A DNA stretch of 64,000 bases, from the NCBI GenBank assembly GCA_030161315.1, contig BSQW01000003.1, forward strand, positions 33,913,757 through 33,977,756. Reading direction: 5' to 3'. Both the position numbers and the translations under genes were made by a program. Of this stretch, positions 1-12,440 are shown piece after piece. Every line of letters begins with the position of its first letter. Within the stretch, counting starts at the first letter, position 1. This stretch comes from Eutrema japonicum. Lineage: Eukaryota; Streptophyta; Magnoliopsida; Brassicales; Brassicaceae. The notes under the pieces were generated by a model that saw only the letters and a list, made by a program, of their open reading frames with translations, had not been told where the DNA came from and did not search any database.

Positions 1-256
1 ATTATTTTGTGTGAAATTTATATTGAATAAAAATCGTTATGTGGATCAAACACTAACGAAAATAGTTTGATTTAAATTGTAATGAAAAATTTCATGATTA
101 TGTGATTTTTGTAACATTAAATGATATCAACTTTTGTTATCTAATAAAAAAAAGTAAAATGTTATAGAAGTTATCATATGGTGTATCTTAGTAGAATATA
201 AGTATGAATTAGTTAAATATATATCGATGTAATCTTAATTGTAAATTTTGTTATTA
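1..256. other. AT-rich flank outside CACTA-1
   Basis: No gene or repeat structure is recognised in this AT-rich stretch. It ends in TTA (254-256), the left copy of the target-site duplication of CACTA-1. It is probably the sequence into which CACTA-1 inserted, continuing at 46161. Confidence 0.5.
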
Positions 257-640
257 CACTACAAGAAACTGCGTTTTAACGACTACAAATGGCGACTAAA
301 CAATTAGTCGCTAAACATTGCGACTACTTAGCCACTATTTGGCGACTAATACAATGTAGTCGTAATTGAGTCACTGTTTTACGACCGAACAATATAGTCG
401 CTATTTGATGACTAATATACGACTACATTTCAGACGGGAAATAATAGTCGCCTAGTAGTCGCTAATTTAGCGACTAATATGCGTTTCTTTCGGCGGGTCG
501 CTGATTTATGACTAAGTTACAACTAATTTGCCGACGGGAAATAAGAGTCGCATAATAGTCGCCATTTGGCGATCAATATACGACTATTTCGGCGGGTCGC
601 ACAGCAGTAGGTAATCCATCATAAAAAACCAGTGTAAAAC
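257..640. repeat. CACTA-1 left terminal and subterminal repeats
   Basis: The terminal CACTACAAGAAA is followed by many short copies of TAGTCGC, GCGACTA and close variants on both strands. In En/Spm elements such subterminal motifs are the binding sites of the TNPA protein. That role is inferred here from position and density. The matching array lies at 45480-46160. Confidence 0.85.
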
Positions 641-838
641 ACGTGTTATTCGTTTTGGGGTTGGTGTAACGATTTTATGCGACTACAAGATGTAGTCGCC
701 TTTCAAACGCCGTGTAGTCACTATTTAGTCGGCATACATGTCTATATAAGCTCAATTCATCCCATTTCTTCTCCTCATTCGATCTTAAACACAAAATCAA
801 ACATATTTCTTCTCCTCATTCTATTTTTCAGTTATATA

Positions 839-3800
839 ATGTCGGGAAATTACAATTATAATAATTTCCGGGAGTGGATGTATAAGAGGCTCGATGAAGA
901 GACGGGAAATTTCTCGGCAGAGTTCAGAATGGGGGTGGAGGGATTCATGACATTTGCAAATAGCCAGCCTCTAACACATAATAATGGCGGTAAGTTTTTC
1001 TGCCCTTGTAGTGTTTGCAAGAACGAGAAATTTATCTCGGGGACAAGAATTTGGAATCATCTTTATAACAGAGGATTTATGCCAAATTATTATGTTTTGT
1101 ATAAGCATGGAGAAGAAATCAATATGGATTTAGGATCGAGTTATGTTGATACGACATATATAAGTGAGAGTGAAGATGTGGGTAATGTAGTAGAAGATAT
1201 ATATGTGGATATGGTGAATGATGCATTTCGTCATAACGTGAGTTTTGATAACTATCATCAAGACGGTAGTTATCAGAATGTAGAAGAACCGGTACGTAAC
1301 CATTCAAAGAAATTCTACGACTTGTTAGAAGGTGAAAAAAATCCAATACAATGGTTGTCGTGAAGGTCATTCGCAGTTATCATTAGCTGCTCGAGTCATG
1401 CAAAATAAGGTAGAATATAATATGAGTGAAAAGTTAGTGGATTCGGTTTGCAAAATGTTGACAGAGTATTTACCAGAAGGAAACAAGTCAACCGGATCAC
1501 ATTACGAGACATAAAAATTGATGCGCAATTTAGGTCTCCCATATCATACAATTGATGTTTGTATTAACAATTGTATGATATTCTGGAAAGATGACGAGAA
1601 GGAAGATAAATGTTTATTTTGTGGTGCACAAAGATGGAAGCCTAAGAACGACCGACGTAGAACCAAAGTACCATACAGTCGTATATGGTATCTACCTATT
1701 GCTGGCAGATTGAAGAGAATGTATCAGAGCGAGAAGACTGCAGCGGCAATGAGATGGCATGCCGAACACCAATCAAAGGAGGGAGAAATGTGTCATCCTT
1801 CTGATGCGGCGGAGTGGAGATATTTTCAAGATCAAAATCCCCGGTTTGCCGAAGAACCCTGTAACGTTTATCTTGGATTATGTACCGATGGGTTTAATCC
1901 ATTTGGCATATCTTATAATCATTCGTTGTGGCCTGTGATATTGCCTCCATATAATTTACCCCCGAGTATGTGCATGAATACATAGTATTTATTTCTTACA
2001 ATTATGAATTATGTGCCAAATCATCCGCGAGCTAGTCTCGATATCTTCCTCTGACCTCTTATTGAGGAGTTAAAAGAGTTATGGTCTAATGGCGCCGATG
2101 CATACGATGTGTCATTGAATCAAAATTTTAATCTAAAAGCAGTGCTGATGTTGACGATAAGCGAGTTTCCGGCGTATAGCATGTTATCCGGGTGGACAAC
2201 CCATGGTAAATTGTCTTGTCCAGTTTGCATGGAAAATACAAAGTCTTTTTATCTACCTAATGGAAGGAAGACGTGTTAGTTTGATTGTCACCGAAGATTT
2301 CTTCCTCATGGTCATCCACTGAGAAGGAATAAAAAGACTTCCTGAAGGGAAAAGACGTTTCGAGAGAGTATCCACCTCAGTCTTTGAACGGTGAGCAAGT
2401 TTATTGCGAGCGGTTGGTTGGTGTAAATCCATCAAAAACAAAGGATGTCGGTGGAAACGGTCACGAAAAGAAAAAGTCGGGCTATGGGAAGCAACATAAC
2501 TGGCACAAGGAAAGCATATTCTGGGAGCTACCGTACTGGAGGGACCTCAATCTCCGACATTGTCTTGATGTGATGCATATAGAGAAGAATTGTTTTGACA
2601 ACATCATGAATACTCTTATGAGTGTGAAGGGTAAATCGAAAGATAACATCATGTCAAGATTGGATATAGAACAATTTTATTCTCGGCCACACTTACATAT
2701 TGATAGTGAGAGTAAAGCTCCTTTCCCAGCCTTCACATTGACATAAGAAGCCAGAAAAATTTTACTGGAAAGTGTGAAACATGCAGTTAAATTCCCAGAA
2801 GGTTATTCCTCAGACTTAGCGACTTGTGTTGATATGAACAACCAAAAGTTTTCAGGCATGAAATGAAGAGTCATGACTGCCATGTTTTTATGGAGCGGTT
2901 ACTTCCATTTATCTTAGCAGACCTCCTAAACCGGAATGTCCACCTTGCGTTATCAGGTACTAATTACGACTATTTATGTAAATATGATTATAGTAATTTA
3001 TATAGTAACCTCATGCAATTTTCACGTATATTGTAGGGGTTGGAGCATTTTTCTGGGACTTATGTTCGAGAACTTTGCATAAAACTCGCGTTCAAATTAT
3101 AAAACAGAACATAGTTTTGATCTTATGCAATTTGAAAAAGATCTTTCCACCTTCATTTTTCGATGTGATGGAGCACCTGCTTATACATCTCCCCTATGAA
3201 GCTGAATTAGGAGGCCCTGTCCAATATAGGTGGATGTATCCTTTTGAAAGGTTTTTCAAAAAGTTGAAAGGGAAACCAAATAACAAAAGATATGCGGCAG
3301 GATCGATTGTTGAATCATATATCAATGACGAGATTGCTTATTTCTCATGGCATTACTTTGCCGCCAATATACAAACAAAATCAAAGTAAATACTAAATTC
3401 AATCACATCATGTCCACTATGCCATTTATATTGTATACACATGCTATGTATTTTAATGTGAATTACTTTTCACCCATTAGGTCAGGTTAACAAGATTCGA
3501 TGAAGGTGAAGTCCCCGTATATCATGTCCCTAGAGTACCTTCTATATTTACGCACGTAGGCCGTCCAAGTGGAGAAATGCATGAAATATGGCTCTCAGAG
3601 AGAGACTATCAATGCGCACATGCATATCTTTTACGAAATTGTGACTATTTTTTAGCAAATTGAGAGGTATATAAGTTGTCATCTCTCGCACCATGCGTTT
3701 TAATATATAATCCACTATATTTTTTCATTTTTGTGTTGGCCTTATATAGTATGCTCGAGGAGTATATTTCTGCAAAATACCGAGGATTATCCGAAAAAAA

Positions 3801-4729
3801 AACTCTCCGCGAAAAGAGTTGACGAATATCATATATGGGTGAAAGAATATGTATGTCTAAATAATATTCATAACTATGCATACATTTATACTTATAAATA
3901 TTGATGCTATTGTTTATATATATGCAGGTTGCTTACTGGAACGCCACGAATCCATTTCCTACTTGGGTTCAAGAGATAGTACATGAACCTTTGAATAAGG
4001 CCAAAACCTGACCAATGTATTTTACTAGAGGCTATTTGTTTCATACGCAGAATCACGGCGCTGGACGAAAGACATTTAAATATGGGATATGTGTTAAATG
4101 TGAAAATTACACTGACGCATCTGATGAAGCGGATTTCTACGGGACCTTAACTGATATCATAGAACTCGAATACGAGGGGATGGTCAATTTGAGAATCACA
4201 CTTTTTAAGTGTAATTTGTATGACTCTGTTATCGGTAGAGGCACTCGGAGGAGCAATGGTGGCGTTGTAGACGTTCTTTCATCGAGAAAATACAATAAAT
4301 ACGAACCATTTATTCTAACTACGTACTTATATATATATATACATATATATAGCATTTTATTAATGTCGATATCATATATATACATATGTATAACTTATAT
4401 TGAAAACAGTCTCGCAAGCGGAGCAAGTTTGTTATATTCTGTACCCATACACAAAGAAACCGAAGCAGTTGTGGCTCAATGTTCTAAAAGTGAATCCGAG
4501 GGGAAACATTTCAGGGGAATATGAAGAAAAAAAACCGACTCTTCTGCAAACAGAAAATGATGATGCTGTATAGATGACTACAATTGAAGATCTCGAACTC
4601 GACAATTTCGTATAGGGAGTAAACCCAATAAACCTCGATTACGATGTCGGAGATGCAGAACCAGAAGATGAATTTCGGTGTAATTTGTCGTCTTCTGATG
4701 AGGAACCAGATGACGAAGAACCCTACTAA
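839..4729 (+). pseudogene. TNP2-type (Transposase_21) transposase of CACTA-1, decayed
   Basis: This is the remnant of the large CACTA transposase that recognises the element ends and cuts them. It starts at the ATG at 839. The order matches the family: a transposase-associated N-terminal domain (FREWMYKRL, then a CPCSVCKN zinc-type motif), a Transposase_21 core (FCGAQRW, GLCTDGFNPFG, CLDVMHIEKNCFDN), a DUF4218-type part (ELGGPVQYRWMYPFERF near 3205-3255), then a DUF4216-type part near 4080-4310 and an acidic tail. The frame is broken at about 1363, 1514, 1985 and 2276, and further stops follow near 2744 and 2865. Several introns appear to remain (near 2955-3035, 3390-3480 and 4320-4410). It cannot make a full protein. 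Confidence 0.85.
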
Positions 4730-5703
4730 TTAACTATGTTACTTCGGTTATGTGTCATGTGTCACAGTGTAATTCGTCGTCTTCTCAATACGTTTTTCTA
4801 TAATTTCTAGTTTTGATTCGCTAAAATCTCAACAGTATCTATGTCTGATATGAGAAATATAAATTTGGAAACATTGGTCTTCTTCCAATCACGCTTAAAT
4901 ACATGTCGAGCAAAGTATATTATACGCCAACAATCACGCAAAGTATTACATTATTGCATCAGCCAATTTTTGCCATGTCCCTTCTTAATTCTTTCCATCA
5001 ACAACCGGCGGATTAAGCTCCTCCCATTGCATATGCCAATTTCATCTGCCTCAATCCAAGCCACCATTGCATCTGCCAATTTCTCAAAACAAGGATCCAC
5101 TTTAGTAAGCTTCTCCTTTGTAAACCCAAAGGAATGTTAGAATTGGAATTTTACTCTATAAACCCAAAAGTCTTGTGGTTGGTGCATTTTCAGCAATGCA
5201 ATCCAAGAATCAGAACTGAAAACTTTATACGATAGCCTACACAAGTACCGTGATATCTGCATAAACAAAGGGGTAAGTTCTCTTTGCAAATCTACAATAC
5301 AAACTATGTGGCAATATCCAAACAAAATAATCAAAACTAGAGATTGAGAACTAAGTAACACGCTATGTTTTACTGTCGATCGGTTTTGCTGGAGCTAAAA
5401 GGATACAACATCTTGAAAAGACTGATCGAAATTCAATATATATATATATATATGTATGCAGGTTAATGTCAGGATATGATGTTGGTATATATATATATAT
5501 ATTAACTAAAATTTTTAATAAAATCTAAATGAAAGATTTAAAACAGTTTGGAATCTCAAAGATTTCCTGCGGTGAATCATTGCCTATTTTGAAATATTGC
5601 ATGTGATAATGACAGTTGAGAATCTTACCTTATCAACTGTTTCCTCCTTTTTAGGCTTCACAACTATTCGGCTTCTCAACTCTTCGGCAACCCTACTAAT
5701 TAT

Positions 5704-5760
<57 letters not shown>

Positions 5761-5835
5761 TAACCAGCGTAACAACTGCTCACATATTATCCTGCAAAAA
5801 AAGAAAAAAGTTAAGAGAACTCAACATAATTTGCC
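4730..5835. other. CACTA-1 interior, no gene assigned
   Basis: About 1.1 kb lies between the TNP2 remnant and the OB-fold pseudogene. It has short open stretches on the minus strand (about 5361-4930) that match no family I recognise, and AT microsatellites near 5437-5452, 5492-5504 and 5707-5758. Captured or inserted DNA is possible, but the sequence alone does not show it. Confidence 0.4.
5707..5758. repeat. (AT)n microsatellite
   Basis: An uninterrupted run of about 26 AT dinucleotides. Length polymorphism is expected. Small open frames through it are artefacts of the repeat. Confidence 0.95.
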
Positions 5836-6886
5836 ATGGCAAACGAAGCTTCACACTTACTATCAGAAATCAACACATCTAAAACAGTTTGGAATCTCAA
5901 AGTCAAGATCTTACGTGTTTGGAAAAGAGAATGGGATTTGTCTGGCCCAAAGATGAATCTACTTTTTTGAGATGAAGAGGTAATATCTATCATCTTCTAT
6001 TATGTTATATTGATTCTAAAAACATTCTATTTTGTGATCTGTAGGGAACAAGAATAGAAGCCAATGTTTCCGGAGAAACGTTGAGATTGTATTCTTGGAT
6101 TCAGAACTTTGAACGTTACTGGTTCTCACTCAAGAGATTTTTTGTGATGTTTAGCGATATTCTTGGCCAAACCAATCCACACTTCTATCAAATATATTTC
6201 AAGGATGACACATAATTCACCTTACTCAAAGATTCTCCAAACCACAATCATTTCTTGGTTTTCATTCCCATCATTGACATCATCTGAGGCCCTGTTACAG
6301 TACGCTATACTATAGGTATCTTCATTTAGATTCAGAAGGTATTCATTTAGATCATAATATTTTGTATTGTTTATATAGTAATATTTTTGTTGTTATAGAT
6401 GTTATAGGAGTAATCACTTGGGTTGGAAAGATGGAAAGAAGATTGTCAGGTGAATCTTCTTATGAGATTCCAAGGATGAAGTCAACTATTCAGTTTACTA
6501 TCCGAGACAGAGAGTAAGTGAAATCTAATTATTTGATAGAATTTACAAACTGAAATACGTTTCTAAATGAATATTCCTATATGACAGGTTTAAAGGGTTA
6601 GAGTGTTTGGCTTATGGAGAATTGGCTGAGCAATTATCCTCAAGTTTTACAAGTGCTCATGAATGGCACATTTTCTGTATTTTAAGATGTTTCCGTGTCC
6701 AAAAATTCGGAGGTGAGGTTATCTTTTTAATCATTGTTTAGTTTCTGTTATATCTCACACCTTACTAACAACAAAAAAACTCTTCGAACTATAGGTAATA
6801 CATGGCTAACAGCAGAAGAAGGCCTTTACAATATAGAGTTTGAAGATTACAGTTTCCCAGAACTCTACACATTTATGAACGTATAA
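5836..6886 (+). pseudogene. RPA70-like OB-fold (DUF223-type) gene remnant
   Basis: Five exons with consistent GT-AG borders and phases can be placed: 5836-5979, 6045-6315, 6399-6513, 6588-6712 and 6795-6886. The reading begins MANEASHLLSEINTSKTVWN and passes through RVWKREWD, GTRIEANVSGETLR, VIGVITWVGKMERR and FTIRDREFKGLECLAYGE. This is the layout of plant replication-protein-A-like OB-fold proteins, which bind single-stranded DNA. In-frame stops occur in exon 1 (TGA, about 5968) and in exon 2 (about 6212 and 6285), so it is not functional. It lies between the two CACTA transposase genes, so it was captured by or inserted into CACTA-1. Plant Helitrons also carry RPA-like genes, but I found no Helitron ends. 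Confidence 0.7.
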
Positions 6887-8209
6887 GATAAATGTATAAC
6901 ACAGTTGTAAAACGCTTACTAAGTATTCTGTATTTTCAGATTTGATGTTGTTTACTAATTTTGTAAACCTTTTAATGTTGACAGGTACCCATATCCTCTA
7001 CCAGAAAGTTACAACAATGAACACAAGATTGTATTTAAGCCATTCTAAGACATTATTGTCTTTGTTTTCAAAGTTTAAATATTGCTTCATCTTGTTCATT
7101 GTCTCGGATATTCGGCTATTTTGGTTGTGGTTGTTGTTGGTCGTGAACTCAGAACTTATTTCGGATATTTTGTTATTTTGTTATGAAATCTATGTTTCGG
7201 ATATTTTGTTAACAGTTTATGAAACTCTTTCAAAGCAAAGTGTTTTTGGTTAGTTTCATTAAGATCAAGATATTTTGTTTTCAAGTAATTCTGTTTTCAA
7301 GTTACAAAAATATAATTCTGTTTTCAAGTAATTCATTTTTCAATATATCTTATCTAGATCTTAAATTGTTCTATTTAGCTGAATGAAGTGTTTTGGTCAT
7401 AATTTGTTGAGCAAAGTAGACATGGAAAAATAGATTGCGGTTGGGATTTTACCTTAAGATCTTCTAAACAGTCTAAGCATATGTTTGTTCTGGTTTTCGT
7501 ATCATATGTTTGCTCTAGATCCACAGGAATGAACAGTCTAATCATATGTTTGTTCTGGTTTTCGTAGCCGTGAATCCGTACCTCTTTTCCGACAACAACA
7601 AAAGAACAATAGAAGTTCAGAAATAAAACAAAATCACAGAAAAATACAAGCTCTCTAAAACAAAAGCACAAGATATATTCTAATTACAAGTTAGATTTTA
7701 CCTCTACAGATTGATCTATGAAACTACGATTGAAAGCCGATATCACTTCCTGTCTCTTTTTTCTTCTTTTTTTTGTAGGGAAAAAGTCTGGATGCTTCCG
7801 GATGCGTGAGACAACAAATATCTCAGGTTTGCCGACTACTAAACACAAAAAAAAAACAAAAATTGGGTTGAGGCCCAAACCAATTTCGCAATAACAGAAC
7901 CTAATTTCCCCTAAGACCCCGTGAACCTAACTACGAAATCCTAAGTCATGCGTTTTGTTCTTCCCCTTCGTCTTCGATTCCTCTTCCATTCCTCTCCTTC
8001 GATTCCCCTTTTCCTCTAAACTTCTTCGATTCTGCTTCGATTCCACTTCTTCGATTCCTCTTCTTCGATTCCTCTTCTTCATATATCAATCTCTTATTTG
8101 AATCCCCCTGTCGAATCTCTTCTCCTTTGAAGTTCCATTTCACCTTTCAAGGTCGCAAAAACTCTAGCCTCACAATCTTTCCGGCGAATCTCTCAGAGAA
8201 GAGCACACG
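6887..8209. other. CACTA-1 interior and probable leader of the second transposase gene
   Basis: The first part is T-rich with short direct repeats of TCGGATATTTTGTTA (about 7105-7215) and TTCTGTTTTCAAGTAATTC (about 7285-7340). The last part (about 7965-8120) is pyrimidine-rich with repeated CTTCGATTC units and looks like the 5' UTR of the gene that starts at 8210. Minus-strand open stretches here show no recognisable protein. Confidence 0.45.
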
Positions 8210-9952
8210 ATGCCTACAGAGAAGTGCGGTGGACAACAGAAGAGAAAAAACGTTCCCAACGTTTATCAGAGAGCCGGAGGGTCAAATCGCTCCACGTATT
8301 CGTCGCGAACACCGAACCATCTACCGCCGCAGTACAATTTCACGCCGGCACCACCTCAACTCCCCGTGAACGATAAACCATCAACGTCAGCACCAAATGT
8401 CCGTAGCTTTCCACCACCACAAAAACTTTTCGAGAGCTCCATGCCTCAACACCGTGGACAAGAACTCCCTGCGACTGCTTTGGCTCCACTGGAGAACGCT
8501 CCTGCGTCACCACTTCATGACTCTCATGCGCAGAGTCATCCATCTTCTCAAGGACACAACTGCCATGACGAATCTGCTCCAGTGTTGCCGGATCTCCTTG
8601 TGGACACGCTGCGGGTTCTGAATGCTCTGCTTATGATGCCAGACCGGGATAAGTTCACCACCGTCCTCTCTCCCACACCGACGTCGAACTCGACTTGGTA
8701 AGTGTATCGCATCTGGTAAATGCGATTGTATTGTTCAGTTAATCCGACTTTGTAATTGTATCGCATCTTCTTCAGTAAATGCCATTGTATTGTTCACCAC
8801 TGTCTCTTGTTAAGTGTTAGATTATTGTTCTAGCTGATTTGAATCATTATTGTTCTAGCTGTTTTGGAAGATTACTGTCTTTTGAAGTCGTCTCTTGCCA
8901 AGTGTTAGATTCTAGCTGTCTCTTATTTGTATTGTTCTAGCTATTTTTAACTGATATCTGGTATGTTTGTCACATCTCAATGTTGGTTTCTTGGTTTGTT
9001 TCTGCTAAGTATTAGATTCTAAGTGTTAAATTCTAGCTAAGTGTTGGATTGTAGCTAAGTGTTGGATTTTGATAAGTGTTAGATTCTTCTAAATGTTAGA
9101 TTCTAGCTAAGTATTGGATTCTAAGTGTTTGTTTCTTGGTTTGTTTAATGGGGGAACAATGCTTCTCTTTCTGTTGCCTTTAGTTATTGCCTTACCTTCC
9201 AGTCATTGTCTTTCTGTTGCGGTTAGTTAATCTTAGGGTCAGTTTGATGTCTTGTTAGAACTTGTAATGTATAGTATTGATCACAAGGCATGTAAGAGAT
9301 ATCTCTTACATGCTTATGGCTTCATGTTTCTGGTTTGCAGGTTAATTATGTTTTATGCTTCTGGTTTCATGTTTCTGGTTTCATGTTTCATGTTTGATTG
9401 GTTTCATGTTTTTGGTTTACATGCTTCTGGTTTGTATTATGTCCTTCTTTATTTCATGTGTGTTTGTAGGTTTACTCGCGACAAGGGATCGAAACTGGTT
9501 CGGGCAATTACTAAAGTGTTTACAAACAAATTTGATGCTCCCTACTATAGCTGGACATGTGTGCCTCAGGACAGACAAGAAAGATACTTCCTTGAGTTCG
9601 CGGTACAGTTTTTTGTCCTATAGCCTTCACATATAGGTTTGCTTGTGATGTTTTCACTAACATCATTCTATTCTCTTTGTATTGTAGAAAACCCACACAT
9701 GGGATCCCTTAATAACAGGGACAGTTCAAGGGTATTTCGAGGAGATCTATCAACGCCGGATGAAAGACATGGTTAGCAGCGCGAGGACTAGTCGAGAGCG
9801 ACCTAATTGGATCGGCGACACTCTCTGGAAAATGATGACCGACTACTGGAACACTGAAGAAGCAAAGCAAAGGAGTCTCACCTATTCCAATGCTCGTATG
9901 TCTGAATGTAAAGGCCTCGGTCCTCACATCCACTTATCAGGGCCAAAGTCGT
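8210..9952 (+). pseudogene. Second CACTA transposase (Transposase_24 / TNPA-like), 5' part
   Basis: Exons 1-3 of the accessory transposase of CACTA-1. Exon 1 is 8210-8697, with a proline- and serine-rich N-terminal region. Exon 2 is 9470-9602 and contains RAITKVFTNKFDAPYYSW. Exon 3 starts at 9688 and contains KTHTWDPLITGTVQGYFEE and RMKDMVSSAR. These are signatures of the plant Ptta/En/Spm Transposase_24 family. Proteins of this type bind subterminal repeats in En/Spm. Exon 3 is cut at 9952 by the Athila-type element and resumes at 44409. No stop or frameshift is visible in any exon, so the insertion is the main lesion. Confidence 0.85.
9948..9952. repeat. Target-site duplication GTCGT of the Athila-type element, left copy
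   Basis: GTCGT immediately precedes the LTR starting at 9953, and the same five bases follow the other LTR at 44404-44408. A perfect 5-bp duplication is the expected integration scar of a Ty3/gypsy element and ties both LTRs to one insertion event. Confidence 0.95.
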
Positions 9953-11146
9953 TGATAAGCTCAAATGTAATACCCTAAAGTACTAACAGCTTTGTCGATT
10001 GTAGTATTTAGGGGTCGAATCCACATAGACTCAAGAATCACACACTATATTATATATAGGTTCGAATTAAGCTAAGTAAATCAATGAAATAAGAAAGTAG
10101 TAACGTAAATTAAAGGGTTTTAAATTCAATGGAGAGGAGATAGGTTCAGGATATTTCTCAGGAAATCAGAGAATGCAGATAAACTAATTAGTTAGGATTC
10201 AGGTTATGCCTGGTTCTTGAACTCAAATCACTAAGCTATAATTAACCAACTGTCGTTTCGAGATTTATCTAGGTCTAAATCTCAGAATACTAAATTTCTT
10301 TGCAAATCCTAAAGACTAAACTAGCTTTAAGTCCATGTTTGATATGTTCACAAAACAACTAAACTAAATTTCTTTGCAGATAGTTATTTTGCTCACCCTA
10401 GATTCTATCATATCATCAATTGCACTGTCCTGCCTAATCGATTAACCTAAGATCTAAGTTCAAGGTGATCAATCCAGAATTAGCTTTAAGTACAACGTAT
10501 GGTGAAGAACTAATTCAGATTATGAACCCTAACCAACTAATTAACCTAACATTCAAAGAGATCCTTTATTGAGAACCCTAAACCTAACAAGAGATCTACT
10601 CAGACATGGAGATTGAAACAAACAACATGATTGAATAAATCTCTGAAATTAATAATAAAGGAGAAAGAAAACAAGGATTCGGAATCTTCTCTCGGACGAA
10701 CAGAGTTTCAGACTTATCTCCTTCAAAGCTCTCTCTCAACAAAATCAAAGATAGAATAACGCTTAGCCACAAAAGTGGTTGAAAACCCTAATTATAATGC
10801 TCAAACACGTTTTGGGGCTTCTTGTAATTATTAAATTCTTCTGGACCAAAGTGTAAAATCTCCAGACTTGTAAAAAGTCGCGATCCTTCTCTTCATGCGA
10901 TCATTATCAACCGACACCATAAGTGCTATCGATCGATACACAGCTTCTGTGTCGACTCTTCAGGCTGGTGTCGCTCGACACAAGGACTTCAACTTGATCC
11001 TTCAGCTGCATGATCTTGCTTGGCTCAAAAATGCTCCAAACGTATCTAAACCTGTAAAGACTCGAAAAGACTCCAAAAATACTAGAAATACTCTATAAAT
11101 AAGACCTATATCATGGTTAAAAGCGAGTAAAAACCATGATATATCA
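9953..11146 (-). repeat. 3' LTR of the Athila-type element
   Basis: Starts TGATAAGC and ends GATATATCA, so the termini are TGATA/TATCA inverted repeats. It matches the LTR at 43231-44403 over its whole length. It carries an extra segment of about 20 bp near 10115-10137 that the other LTR lacks. Three palindromes of the TGTCGNTCGACA type lie at 10905, 10927 and 10969. Confidence 0.92.
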
Positions 11147-11158
11147 ACTCCTCCAGAC
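11147..11158 (-). promoter_or_regulatory. Polypurine tract of the Athila-type element
   Basis: Read on the minus strand the bases next to the 3' LTR are AGTCTGGAGGAGT, a purine-rich tract directly abutting the LTR. This is the usual place where plus-strand DNA synthesis is primed. The non-autonomous element at 57168-63246 has the related CGGGGGAGT at the same place. Confidence 0.7.
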
Positions 11159-12440
11159 TTAGCATTTGCTTGCCCTCAAGCAAACAAAAAGCTAAACAAG
11201 AGAAAGAGGTTTGAAAAACACGGAGACTCACCTGTTCTTAAAACACTGCAATGACATTTCTTCTTAGTACGCCACATATTACTTAACCAGTTCCAAATCT
11301 AACCACCATGTACTTCTCCGTACCCCACACATAATTTCGCAGCATTGTCCAATAAGGACCTCATCGCCAGTTTCATCGTTGTAATCAATGCCAAGAACCT
11401 TCTAGACTCTTTCCCATACAATATCATGACAAAAGAACCACCCAATTTTCACACTTTTTGGTATTTTTTCCTCTCCCCATACTTATTTCATATCATGTTC
11501 TCTTGCATATACATATTAAGGTTTGAGACGCGAGTATTGATAGTGTTTGCCACCGAATCCCCGGTTCTTCCCCCTCTACGTATCAAAGGTGTAGGCGAAT
11601 AATGGTATCACATGAAATTTTCCTAACCTCGCTTCCAACCTTTGTGTGATCATTTCTTTTCAAGTAGAATAATGGGATCGTTGGAAATTTTCCTAGCCCT
11701 CTACTCAGAAGAAAATCATTTCATATTTTCATGCCTTTTTAACTTATAACAAGGGAAAGGAATACCATTATTTTTCTAAACATGGGTTCCTTTGTCAGAT
11801 ATGAATGAGGAATCAATCTCTGTGAACATTAATCACATCGATGAAGTGCAAAGAATTAGCTCAGGCTAAGAATGAACTCTGCTGGAAACATGGGTGTCTT
11901 CTAGTTAATTGGTCAACCTTTGGATTTTTTATTAGTCCGATCTAGAACTGATTCTGTAACAATGGTCACTTAGAAGCAAGGTCAAAACAATAGATTCAAG
12001 AACTAGATCATAATCTCCAACAAACACACTGTCACTAACCACCTCCCCCAGACTTAAACAACACTGTCCCTAGTATTATCTAGTCTAGAATCGGTAAAAC
12101 GAATCATAAGAGCTGAGTGGAGGCGTGAAAATCAAAGAAGTTACCAAATTGGGGTAGGAGTGTCGACCGACACACAACACTGGTATCGAGCGATACCAGG
12201 CCTAGGTCGACACAGAAACTTCTTTTCAACGACATTGAATAAATACTCAGCTCCTTTGTCGTGCAAGTGGTGTTGATCGATACCATTACTGGTATCGCTC
12301 GACACAGCTCATTTGTAACTGATTCACGCAAAACACAAGACACAAAACCAAAAACACTAAAATAAAAGAACTCATATACAGACTTACCAGTGGGTTGCCT
12401 CCTACCAAGCGCTTATTTTACATCACTAGCTTGACTTTAC
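11147..12440 (-). other. 3' non-coding region of the Athila-type element
   Basis: The region lies between the end of integrase and the 3' LTR. It has no convincing reading frame. Palindrome pairs occur at 12161/12184 and 12271/12293. The stretch 12392-12439 is strongly similar to 60523-60570 of the non-autonomous element. There it reads VKLSDVKQALLGGIP on the minus strand, which looks like the end of an Athila-type polyprotein. Confidence 0.65.

Noticed and set aside
7375..8143. Minus-strand open frames of 60-100 codons
   Set aside because: Low-complexity translations of pyrimidine-rich UTR-like sequence; no domain or conserved motif.
4730..8209. Helitron insertion carrying the RPA-like gene
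   Set aside because: No 3' CTRR end with a hairpin and no Rep/helicase sequence could be found, so it is not claimed; capture by CACTA-1 is simpler.
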